Source: Patiria pectinifera
Taxonomy: Eukaryota > Echinodermata > Asteroidea > Valvatida > Asterinidae
Reading direction: 5' to 3'
DNA length: 64,000 nucleotides
Assembly (NCBI GenBank): GCA_029964075.1
Contig: CM057141.1
Location: 10,788,001 to 10,852,000, forward strand
Shown in pieces: positions 54,498 to 64,000 of this stretch. The notes below the pieces were generated by a model, which made no database searches, was not told the DNA's origin, and saw nothing but the letters and a program-made list of their open reading frames with translations. Both the position numbers and the translations under genes were made by a program. Every line of letters starts with the position of its first letter. Position 1 is the stretch's first letter.

Positions 54498-57335
54498 CTG
54501 CAAGAAATCAACATAAATACACAGAACACGTATTGATGTAAAGTTTGAAGCCACATTGCATCATCTTTAAATACATTCACCCTTTACTCACTGCGGCGCC
54601 CAAAACCACCCTAGCACTCTGGTGAACTTGATCACTGTATTTCAAAAACCGAATATTTCTTCTTCAGGGTGAAGCGAAAAAATCGGAGCCCAAACCCCCA
54701 AAAATATATTTCATATTTAAAAAAAAATTGTAGCACCAACAATTGTAATGACTGGAAAGCCGTTTTCTACTTCTAAATGAAAAAAAAATACTGGAATTGC
54801 TCAATACGTTCAAAGAATATCACCATTTAAACGCAATGACCCTGAAATCTGTTTCGTCCAAAAAAAGCAATTTATTGTGTGTTCTGACTGTTTGGAACAA
54901 CAAAGAAAATGACACAGAATACTTGTTTCAACAACTGTCAACAACTGTAGTACACAATATCTTTATTAACAACCCTGGTTAGGCAAACAAGATGCTTTAT
55001 GAAATAAACAATACAGTATGATTTATAAAATCAACTTTTTTAAAGCCGACAGACCTTCAAAAGGACTTTATTCAATATCATTAACTTTTAAACTGGGGTT
55101 TTATCGCTGGTGTTGTTCGAAGACAATTGTGACGATTCTTAAAATCGCATTTTTTGGATGAAAGAGGTTTTAGGGTCATTGCATTTAAATGGTGATATAC
55201 TTTGAATGGATCGAGCAATTGCAGTATTTTTTTCATCTAAAAGTATGAAATTGGTTTTCCAGTCATTAATATTGTTGGTGCTACATATTTTTTTTAAATA
55301 CGAAATATATTTTGGGGGGTTTGGGTTCCGCTTTTTTTTTACTCGCCCTGTAGTGTAAGTTAGAATATTCAAATGCGAAATTATTTGCAAATGCAAAGCT
55401 CTACTTAGTAAATATAACTGCACAATATGTACATTTATGTAGGAAGTAAAGGAAGAAATTAAACAAACAAACTTAAACATACCGAGACGAGCTGGCCAAT
55501 GCAGTATTTCTCCAGCAACTTGTGGGCTTCCTCGGAGTGACCTTTCCCTTGGAACGCCCGGGTGGAGTCATGTCCTGTTTCATTACAACAAAAAAAATTG
55601 TTTTTGTAAATACTTGTTGAATGCTGGAGGACATGTAAACATGATCTAGCAATGTGTATTGGCAGGGGTAGGGGTGGGTGACGGGTTAAATCGTCAAGCT
55701 TCCCCCGAGTCTCCAGTGTTGGACGGTGTATACATGTTCACGTCAGTGGTTCCCCCTGATTTTGTACACACTGTGTTTTGAACTTGAACTTGGCAGCTGT
55801 ACATGGCCTGTTGTCGTAGCAAAAATTGATCTGTGGCTGTGCCTTGGAATATTGGAAAGCATGAAGTTACGGTGGAGTCAGTGTTTGTGTTTGGCCTAAT
55901 TTTACAATTTGGCCGATACATCTTGCCCTTTTCAAAACTGGTGTTCTCGGCCAAACGCACTCCCGCCGGGAAGTGGTTAATACTTGTGTTATGGTAATTA
56001 GCAAACTACTGGACAAGCCATCATTTGACCTCAGGACAACAGGTAGGAGAATGCAACAACAACAAATGATATTGATAACAACAGAAATAATCTGGGGAAA
56101 CAAATCAATATTAAACTTTAAAAAAAAATTATAACCAAAATACGACTCACCTGCATGCTCCAATAATATCTCAGATCCACCAGGGTGCTGGAAGAAAACA
56201 AAAGGCATTGTTTGAACAAAATCTGAATTCGAACATTACAATTACATTATGTTCTATCGCCACAATTTTAATGATTTTGGCAAATGTTCCCTTTCAATTC
56301 ATGTGCAAACAGACCGATCCATTCAGCCCCGCCGACTGGGCTCATGAGAAACACAACACTACGCAAGCCTAGCAAAACTACTGGACTAAGAACATAAAAA
56401 GAAACGCCATACTTTTGGTCAATTTTCCGGGAAGAGACAGACCGACCGACCACCAACTGACATTTAGAAGATTCTGCCAGAGCTTAAAAGCGAGGAAATC
56501 AGCAGATCCAAGGAAAAGTTGCATGCCTGAAATAGTCACAATCCCCCTCTCTCCCCCACCAACAAAAAAATTGACTCGTGGCTGCAAATACCGTTAAGTC
56601 TTATTAAAGGTACATCTTGAATCACTTGCTTTGTGTGCCTTTTTTTTTTTTCATTTGAAGCAACAAAATTGCTCGAAATCTTCAGAAGGGTGCACGACAC
56701 CTACATTTGTAACTTGTTTTGAGAAAAACTGAGAAAATGTCTGCAGAATTTTGGGGGTCTCGCGACTCCGTTGCTAATGCACATATAAAACACTTTGCCT
56801 GCCTGGGAAACACTTCCTCAAATCACCTTCAATAATCGTTTCTTCTGAATGACACCATAATCAAGCGGAATCATTTCACAGGGTATTTGGTACCATTCCC
56901 AACTTTACTTTGAGCAAGGATTTCCCGTTGAATCGGTAGATATGTTTCCGGGAAATTGCAGATATTCCTATGTGCCTTTAACAGAGGATAACATCTCGCC
57001 TTGGCTGAAAATTGTGAATATAGTCAATCGGAATTACTTGCAATGTCCATTAGGACTTAAAACAAAACTGTTCACCCCCACTAATCCTAAGCCCCTCCCC
57101 TATCTCCCTTTTTTTTTAATACCTGATGCAAGAACTCGGTGACATCATAGACGAGGTCGAAGAGAACAACCCAACAGGACTTGGCTTCCCAATGGTCCCC
57201 CACCTCATCCAGTGTGTACTGGGGTAAGGCTTTCTCACTGGTCCCCTGCGCAATCCGAACAGCCTCCGTCGTGCGGGGGGAACCGACTGTCCTGGTACCC
57301 TCACCACTCCAAGACTGGTGCGTTTGTCCGTCCAT
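54480..57335 (-). CDS. small cytochrome b5-like haem protein, 4 coding exons
   Basis: On the minus strand, 57335-57123, 56187-56151, 55574-55483 and 54497-54480 join in phase to about 119 residues. The fold signature is clear: YTLDEVGDH, SCWVVLFDLVYDVTEFLHQ, then HPGGSEILLEHAG and GHDSTRAFQGKGHSEEA. The two axial haem ligands of the family are His72 (in HPGG) and His96 (in GKGHS), and both are present. Cytochrome b5 passes single electrons to membrane or soluble oxidases and desaturases. No C-terminal membrane anchor is present, so this looks like a soluble b5 or b5-domain protein rather than the ER-anchored form. Residues 1-36 are a polar Ser/Thr/Gly-rich extension of unknown role. The ATG at 57335 (context aaaATGG) is the best start, but the frame is open further upstream to a Met at 57530. 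The last exon adds only SERIY. Confidence 0.82.
54665..55350. mobile_element. 686-bp inverted-repeat element (CAGGGCGAGT ends) in the last intron of the cytochrome b5 gene
   Basis: Arms of about 200 bases face each other. Left: CAGGGTGAAGCGAAAAAATC, TGTAGCACCAACAATTGTAA, AATATCACCATTTAAACGCA. Right: the complement, ending CGCCCTG at 55350. The terminal text is like the Tc1/mariner-type copies at 28955 and 35651. It has no transposase. Confidence 0.82.
55483..55574 (-). CDS. cytochrome b5-like exon 3 (second haem ligand)
   Basis: This 92-base exon follows gaaacag. With the G from exon 2 it reads GHDSTRAFQGKGHSEEAHKL and then LEKYCIGQLVS. The His in GKGHS is the second haem ligand and KYxIGxL is the usual b5 ending. 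The donor is TCG|gtatgt. Confidence 0.88.
56151..56187 (-). CDS. cytochrome b5-like exon 2 (HPGG haem motif)
   Basis: This 37-base exon after ttcttccag reads HPGGSEILLEHA plus one base, and its donor is GCAG|gtgagt. It contains the first haem-ligand histidine in the diagnostic HPGG motif. Confidence 0.88.
57123..57335 (-). CDS. cytochrome b5-like exon 1
   Basis: The exon encodes 71 residues from MDGQTHQSWS to YDVTEFLHQ and ends at CAG|gtatta. The b5 core begins at about residue 40 with YTLDEVGDHWEAKSCWVVLF. It is GC-richer than its flanks. Confidence 0.82.
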
Positions 57336-58773
57336 TTTAATTTTTTTTTCTGATTTTCGATAGCCAAAATGATTTCTGGCACTGGTTTTATTAAAGTCTT
57401 CTGCATAGACTGTTACAGGCAGACTAAGCCCGTCGATTTCTTTTTTCCAGGTTTCTGTCGGAGACAGCTTTCCAAGCATTACTGGCCTGTGACAAGCTCG
57501 CAGTTGGTTCTGGTACTCGGGCTGCGACAACAGTTCACCTGTTGCTCTCTATTAATAGGAATAACATCGCTCTGTCTCTTCATGCGTGTCACACTGAACG
57601 CTTCGCTTCAATGCCTGTGAGAGGGGGGAAAAGGGTAAAATCCAGTTCGTGTGTCAAAATTTGAAAGGCAAGTTTTATGATCATAGATTAACCACTGAAT
57701 AAACAGTACAAACAGAATATATTTTGCATGAAGTGAATATAAAACATATGAACTAAGGGGGGGTTTGTGCTGACCGTATGCATTGCAAATAATATTGAAT
57801 CCCAAATTGAGTGTGTTGTATTGTTACTTTCAGGCTTCAGCTGTATGACTGTTGCTCAGAGCTACAACAGGAGTTTTGACTACAAACAAATTATAATTAT
57901 TTCCAATGCACCAGATCAACCCCAAAAAAGGAAAATAAAGTAAGTGCTATATTCCCTGAAATACACTCTAATATGAAGCATGGAATTGGTATTTGGCAAT
58001 TTGCCAATACCATCACATTATTTTCTTACGTCCAATTACTTGACAATGAACAACAAAATCTTTGAATTTTTACATCAATTGTTATTTCTGAAAACAAACC
58101 TTTAAACAACCCAATGCGTCCTGTTTGTTTTGCAAACAAGTCCCAACCATTGCGTGTTCTGTTATTGTATCAACAATTACGTATTAGTTACAGATGACTT
58201 CACGCAGAAATTAAGCACAAATCACCGCACTGATTTTATTTCTAACTGAATTTAATTACCTTTTTAATTAAATGAAGTAACAATAATAAAATGAATGGCC
58301 TAAGAGTATAGAGAATCTGCTGTTTCCTGCCTGCATTTATATTTTTTTTTAGGGGGGTTGCGTGGTCTACACTGATACTGATTTTTGTATTGTGCACAGG
58401 AAGTACACTGTGCCTACGATTCATTCAACATATTGTTTTTTATATCCTGTTCTTTATTTTTCCAAGCCACAAAAGTTTTGTTCTTTTTCAAACACAATCT
58501 TGGGATGCTCGACTGTTTGTGAGATAGTCAGCAATGCACAATTTTACAGCACAACTGCAGGATAGCCCGCCACTCGATCTAATCCACTTCGTAGCTGGCT
58601 ACCTGGACACGGTTTATTGCCCTCATTAACCTTCTCGAGACTTAGTGGTCAGTGTTACCCGTATGTACATGTGTCACGCTCCACTACATTCCCACTCGGG
58701 ATCCCCATAGCTGGCAACAGGGTACATGTAGTAAGTTTGGACTTAAACGCCCCCTACAAAGTTCAAGCCCCCC
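57336..58773. other. upstream region of the cytochrome b5 gene, no feature assigned
   Basis: The frame of exon 1 stays open to 57530, so part of this may be transcribed 5' sequence. Beyond that it is AT-rich with no recognised exon. No TATA-like or other promoter element can be picked out reliably. Confidence 0.4.
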
Positions 58774-58935
58774 CCCCCCCTGAAAAGTTGGCATCCAGAG
58801 AAAAGCACAGCCGTATGAGTTAGGCCTACCATAATTAGCTGGAAGAACATAATGTCCCATTTTCCGCGATTTTGTACATATTTTCCACCTAAAAACCTTT
58901 CTCTTCGCAAGTGGCTGTTAATTTTATGCACTTTT
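58774..58935 (+). repeat. dispersed repeat, inverted partner of 62743-62895
   Basis: GGCATCCAGAGAAAAGCACA, GCCGTATGAGTTA and ATAATTAGCTGGAAGAAC occur again as the reverse complement near 62830-62890. Both copies also keep a G/C run next to the outer end, and further similarity runs to 58930. Confidence 0.7.
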
Positions 58936-59020
58936 ATGGTTAAACTTGGCCTTTATTTACGGAAATAGCCCAGTATATTGGCAACATTTATGGGGCTATC
59001 AACAGTCGAGTTGTCGTCTG

Positions 59021-59461
59021 ACGGAAAGATTCCCATATCTGGCCATCACTAATTTGGGAAAAATGTTGCGACCTGACGCCACTTCAGCAGTTGTGTACAA
59101 AGTCTATGGAGAGTCGAGAAAAGTATTTCGTAACAAAATTGGAAATGTTTCTCAGTCCCAGATTCATGTCTTATCATCATTTTTGCAATGACTGACCTTC
59201 ATTGAGATGATATACGAAGAAAAAAGTGGCGTCAGGTTGCAACATTTTTTCCACTACTAATTTCTCCCTTCATAATTCAGTGACCTAAGGCCATCAGAAA
59301 GTTTATAGGCCCTAGGCCCTAATTCATATGTCCTAAAAAGTCAAATTTAGCAGGGAAAATATTGAAGTATAATTTACTGAGAAAACACTAATTTTCAGAT
59401 CAGTCTCATAGGGTTTGTGCACAGGGTAAAAAGTGATGGCCAGATGTGGGAATCTTTCCTC
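59021..59461. mobile_element. inverted-repeat element
   Basis: ACGGAAAGATTCCCATATCT and GGCCATCAC at the left pair with GTGATGGCCAGATGTGGGAA and TCTTTCC at the right. A second inner pair (GTTGCGACCTGACGCCACTT with AAGTGGCGTCAGGTTGCAAC) lies at 59067 and 59224. Confidence 0.75.
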
Positions 59462-61084
59462 GTGATTCACTGAGTCTGTGCACTGTGAGAGCCGGCTAAA
59501 AAGTATTTCACTTAATTCCAAAACTATAAACCTATCTATAGCCAATTTAACCAACAAATCTTTCCAAGTGTCAAACCTTGTGTTTGTCTTCACAAATCGT
59601 CCAGTTTATAAGTGATCTTATGGAATAAAATACCGCGAATGACGTTTACTCGATCTCTACGTTGGCGCCGGTTGGTTTTGTGGTTTTGTTGTTCACCACC
59701 GGTGCGGCGCGCCGGCGCGGCACATTCCGGTAGCAGTCTGATCCAAAGAATGGGTGCGTCCACTGCTGCAGAAGTCAGGGGGTAAGACTTGAGTTGATAG
59801 TATGTCAATAGAGGTCGCCCTTCACAATAACAGTCGCACGTGCACAATGGCAGTTTTGCGCTTGCGAGTAGAAACAATTGAATGAGGCTAGAAGCGTCCG
59901 AATGCTCCAGTTTGAATTCCGCATTCCTGATCCTAGGTTGGACAAGTCGGAGACGTTCTTTTTGTTAAGTTAAATCCTCGGGGTGCGAATCCCCTAAGTA
60001 CATGTACTTCTTTTAAAAACATGGTGAGTTCTCGTACTGACCACGTCTTCACAAACTGGAAGTGACACGAGCTTGTTTTTCCATCCACGGTTTAATCAGC
60101 CAGCTCAGGGCCTCCATGGCTAAAACAAATTACATGTTCTTCCCCTGGCCTGAATTGTGCACATATACATGATATTTTGATACAGCTGTGGTTGCCAGGC
60201 TCTATCCCCTACAAATCATAGCACAAGAGCAACAGACCGGCCCCGCGAGGCTGCATGACATGCACACTATGGAATAGACGCTTCCCGGCCGGGTAGCACA
60301 CTGACATCGGTCGGCAATCGGTCGACCAAATCGTAGGCGTCGGTCACAGTACGTCTTGGGACGGTCGTTCTGACTTTTAGCTGCCGACCTCGGCCGGACC
60401 TTATACTTACGGACGGCTAGCACATTGCTTCTTCAGCCTGGCCTACGTCTGCATGCAGTATTCGACGAGGCCGGTGATTTAAAACCGACTCGTCTAACCA
60501 AGTACGTTCGGATTTATCCCTGCGACCAACGTCGGATTTGAGCTTTTCCCGACATATCATAATAATAGAGTGGACGGTAAGCTATATGTCCGAGTGGCCG
60601 TTATCAGCCCAACCAACTACACTCGGTTTTCGACGTCGGCGAAAGGATCCGAAGCCAACACGTCCACTCAGGTATAGGCCTACGTCAGCGCAAGCCATGA
60701 ATGCCTGCAAAATCACCCCGAGTCACCATCGACGAGGTGAAGTAAGGTCTCCGCAAACTATAAAGAACGGCCGAGCTTCTAGAATCTGTGGCATTATTAC
60801 CGCCGAGTTCCCGAAACAATTTGGTGATGCCATGCTATAGAGTGACTGAGAATTATCAACTCACAATGGGTCTCAGATGTACTCCCTACTGGACACCCGG
60901 AATCAAACTACATCCTAATTCCTATGAAAATTTGTCAGTGTTGAGGGGGCTGTCCCCAGCCATCAGCTACAGCGGGATCCATGTCAAACAAAATTAATTA
61001 ACCACACATAACAGTCATTACGCATCCTCCTTATCGAGAAGGCCCGCGAACAGATTTCGTAAACGGGGAGATCTTGCCAGATTG
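59462..61084. other. gene-free stretch, partly GC-rich
   Basis: From about 60190 to 60850 the base composition is markedly richer in CG dinucleotides than elsewhere (CGGTCGGCAATCGGTCGACC and similar). The frame over 60538-60840 is open but I do not recognise it. It may be the 5' part of the LINE whose reverse transcriptase follows, or an unrelated relic. Confidence 0.35.
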
Positions 61085-61560
61085 CCCGCGTCGACCTCAA
61101 AGCTGTCCTTGACTCGATCAGTTAACCCTCTAGCTTATGGCTAGACCTACAGAGAACCGGCCTTCTCGATCCGGAAATGCCAACCTCTTTGCTGCCATAT
61201 GACACCCCGAGAGATGTTGCATCCGAGTCATCGCCAGAGACAATGACTGGTTCCTCATAGTACAGTCCAGAGTTCGCCGCCAAGGTTTTGTTGCAGCGCC
61301 GTCCGACCTCTTCATTGTCACCATCGATGATTGTGGTATCTGTCGTTGCCTCGCGTATCCCTGGCGTGATCCTGAATGCCTATACAGCCTCACCGTAGAC
61401 CTGGAATTTGCTGACGGGACCACCTTGTTTGCCACCAGTGTTGAGAACATCCACCGTCACCGCCCCCTCCATCTTCTCCGAAGAGTTCTCCAAACTCGGC
61501 CTAGAGGTCAGCTGGCCAAAGACCAAACCGTCTCGTGTACATGAATGCCCGTGCAATATG
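61085..61560 (+). mobile_element. LINE fragment: reverse transcriptase palm region, decayed
   Basis: Across shifting frames it reads VDLKAVLDSI, then RVRRQGFVAAPSDLF, DLEFADGTTLFATSVENI and KLGLEVSWPKTK. These match the order of non-LTR reverse transcriptase motifs (DLKAAFDSV, VRQGCVLAPxLF, FADD, LGLxVSWxKTK). The catalytic FADD is FADG here, and there are frameshifts and stops, so it is inactive. Confidence 0.82.
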
Positions 61561-62742
61561 AGTTTAACTTTACTTAACATTATTGAATAATTTGTTATGC
61601 ATGCAGGGCCCCACTCGAAAACCAGTTTTTAACTGTTTGGGCATACCCTGGGAAAAGAAATGGAATAAATAAAAAATACATAAATATACAAACTTGCATT
61701 TTACAATGTAATATACGCAATAATCTGCGCCCCGAATTAATGACCCAAGCATAACTTATTATTAAGTTTCAGTTACACAGTTGTGATACTGCCGCTACCG
61801 TGTATTATTTTGCCGGCAAAATGAGACAGAAAAATTGTAGAATTATATTTCAACGATAAAGTGTGTCCAACCGTGGGTTTTGTTTTGAGGCATGCAGTAA
61901 ATTAATCCTATCAGATGAACTTCAAAGCACATAAGTTGCGCAATTAAGACAGAAAATTCAAACATTTCACCAGAACTCAGAGGCCATCATTTGGAATGCT
62001 CCAGAGACGGCAATTCGTGGCATTGCCGCGTTTTCTTCTGTAATTATTTCCATAGTGCCCCCCCCCCAATGTTACGATGAGCAAAAACCATCCAAGAAAA
62101 TTTCAGACAATTTTCTATTTAGGCCCATGCAGTCTCCAGCAATTATACCGCTCAAGTTAGAATGGTCCAAGTTCGTTCGACAATAAGACCGATTGCGTCC
62201 AGCAGCTTTTTTTTAGGTGTGTTTTGTTAACAATTAATGCACAAGAGAGCTACTTATACAGGAACCTGTTGAACAAATAAAGGCACTGCAAACGATCTAT
62301 AGAGTCTGAAGTACGCCATTTTGTCTTTTAGCTTCCGGACCCCTCCGCGACCGGTCCCTGTGTGGGCATTTTACGTGGGGTTTCCATTTCTCTTGCTATT
62401 GACAATGATTTCAAACCGTAATATCACCCCAAGAAACGTTCACGTTGGAACGTTTATCTTGGCATTCGACAAGGCAGAATGATGAGAAGTCAGTTGAAGA
62501 CAGCGGCGTAGCCGTGGGTTCTCATCCTGGGGGGGGGGGGAGGCTTGAGGTTTACAATGGAGGGCGCCCAAAAATGTCATCTGTGCTGAAAGGTAAACAG
62601 TTCTTTTCACCGGACGCCCAACCTCCGTAAAATCAAATAGTAGGGGGAGGGGGGGGGTGGATACTTTCTTCCCATAGGGGCGCTGTTCAAAACCTACATC
62701 ATAGTTAATGTTAGACAATAACTACCGCTATTTGCTTTCCAT
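61561..62742. other. gene-free stretch
   Basis: AT-rich sequence with C and G runs (62050, 62530, 62650) and no exon. Confidence 0.4.
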
Positions 62743-62895
62743 CGACGTTAAAATAAACAGCCTCTCGCGAACAGAAAGGGTTTTGGTGACAAAAATACGC
62801 ACAAAATTGGGGAAAAAGGGACAGTTACGTTCTTCCAGCTAATCATGGTAACTCATACGGCTGTGCTTTTCTCCGGATGCCAGATTTCCAGTGGA
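62743..62895 (-). repeat. dispersed repeat, inverted partner of 58774-58935
   Basis: It is the reverse complement of the 58.8 kb copy, with CTTCCAGCTAAT, TAACTCATACGGCTGTGCTT and TTCTCCGGATGCC. The two copies lie about 3.9 kb apart in opposite orientation. Confidence 0.7.
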
Positions 62896-64000
62896 GGAAG
62901 GGGGGGGCGCTGGGACTGCGTGCGCACCCCCCCCCCCCACGCCCCTTCGTAGCTACGCCGCTGGTTGGGGATGGGTAAAAACGAATTTTACTTACGACCT
63001 TTCACATCCGGATTTTCGTATAGGTCTTCTCGTTCGATCACGTTTGTTTTAAGGTCCTTGCTCTATGTTTTAACATCGCGTACTTGAGTGAGAACGAAAA
63101 TGATAACGACGCGAAAATGTACCTTCATACATCCGATGGATTATAGAGTTAGTTAAGCTTGCTTGAATACAGTTCTTACTTTACGTTGGTATATACGTGC
63201 TTATAATGTCCTGTAACAAATACATTTGTTTGTTTGTTTTGCAGGCCTTTATACAGTTTTATAAAGTGGTTTTAAATGGCGCGCTTCAGTTCAGAAATTG
63301 TGCACAGGAGCGTCCCGCTCTAAATTCAAAAGTTGTAATTAGTTAATTGATAGCTTGTGTTTTTTTGGGGGGGGGTGCGATGTCTCATTGGAAAGCTCAT
63401 AACTAATGTCATGTCAGAAGGTTATAAATTCAATTTGAAAATCTATTTTTCAAGGTGCCTCACCCAAAAAGCACGTTTAGGCCTACACCAACTTTAACGG
63501 TCATTTTAGATTTGTTGTCCTTCGAGTTTATTCAAAAAAGTTGTGTGTCCCAAAAGACATTTTAGTCTCCTATTTAAGATTAAGTTTTTACTCAATACCG
63601 CAACAAAATTATTTGATAAATTTTCATCTTGGTACGAGTGCTTCTAGAGTCCACATGTATTTTAGATTTTCAGAAGTGAGAGGTCGAATTTTGGCACGAT
63701 ATTGATGCTAGTAACAATTTTACAAAGGCCTTTTCTCTCAGAGGGTTATTTTCTTAAGAAATTAATTTACCAAAAATACATTTTTAAAATTCTGACTTTT
63801 ACACGCTAATTTTCATATTCGAGGGTTCGGAAGCACGCCACCACTTTCAGGCTCTATTGTCAGCTATTGTGCTGTGCCTTAGCTTACTACATTACAGCTG
63901 CCGACCGTTTGTATACAAGTTGACTCGGTAAATCGCAACCGAACCGGCCTGGAATTGGCTCTCTCTCCTGATAAGCCCTGGGGCCGGGGAGGTGTACCTT
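62896..64000. other. gene-free stretch to the window end
   Basis: Contains G and C runs (62899-62938), a TTTG tract (63221-63240) and AT-rich text. No exon is recognised. The final 150 bases are GC-richer, without a readable frame. Confidence 0.4.

Noticed and set aside
57087-57530. 147-codon start (Met at 57530) for the cytochrome b5 protein
   Set aside because: The extra 65 residues show no family similarity and pass through AT-rich text just before the better-placed ATG at 57335. Kept only as an alternative.

Overview
The window is nuclear DNA from an animal. It is AT-rich, genes are split into many small exons with GT-AG introns of roughly 0.5 to 4 kb, and about half of what can be interpreted is transposon debris. 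The gene content and the kinds of tRNA-derived SINEs and inverted-repeat elements suggest a marine invertebrate, most likely a deuterostome such as an echinoderm or hemichordate. That placement is an inference from general character, not from a diagnostic sequence.

Three genes can be assembled exon by exon with consistent splice phases. (1) RMDN1, plus strand, 23484-34531, 7 coding exons, 243 residues: a regulator of microtubule dynamics protein 1 homologue. (2) MPPE1 (PGAP5), plus strand, 41340-49259, 8 coding exons, 404 residues: the metallophosphoesterase that trims ethanolamine-phosphate from GPI anchors. Its metal-binding motifs are intact, it has two membrane segments and it ends in KKYR. 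(3) A small soluble cytochrome b5, minus strand, 57335-54480, 4 coding exons, about 119 residues, with both haem-ligand histidines. The three have unrelated jobs and are simply neighbours.

Layout: 1-23.3 kb has no confident gene and is a patchwork of inverted-repeat (MITE or foldback) elements, a SINE and pieces of LINEs. 23.4-34.6 kb is RMDN1, with several MITEs in its introns. 34.6-41.2 kb is intergenic and carries a decayed ORF cut by two different MITEs. 41.3-50.1 kb is MPPE1, with a Harbinger-like MITE, a hAT-like MITE inside a SINE, and other repeats in its introns. 50.2-54.4 kb is repeats and AT-rich spacer. 54.5-57.3 kb is the cytochrome b5 gene. 57.4-64 kb is intergenic, with a LINE reverse-transcriptase fragment near 61 kb.

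The most unusual material is the mobile DNA. Several unrelated short elements have ends made of short tandem repeats (about 8-16 bases) arranged in inverse orientation, so each end is an array rather than a simple terminal repeat. Others are near-perfect foldbacks with arms up to about 370 bases. Several insertions are nested two or three deep, and some can be ordered in time from the sequence.
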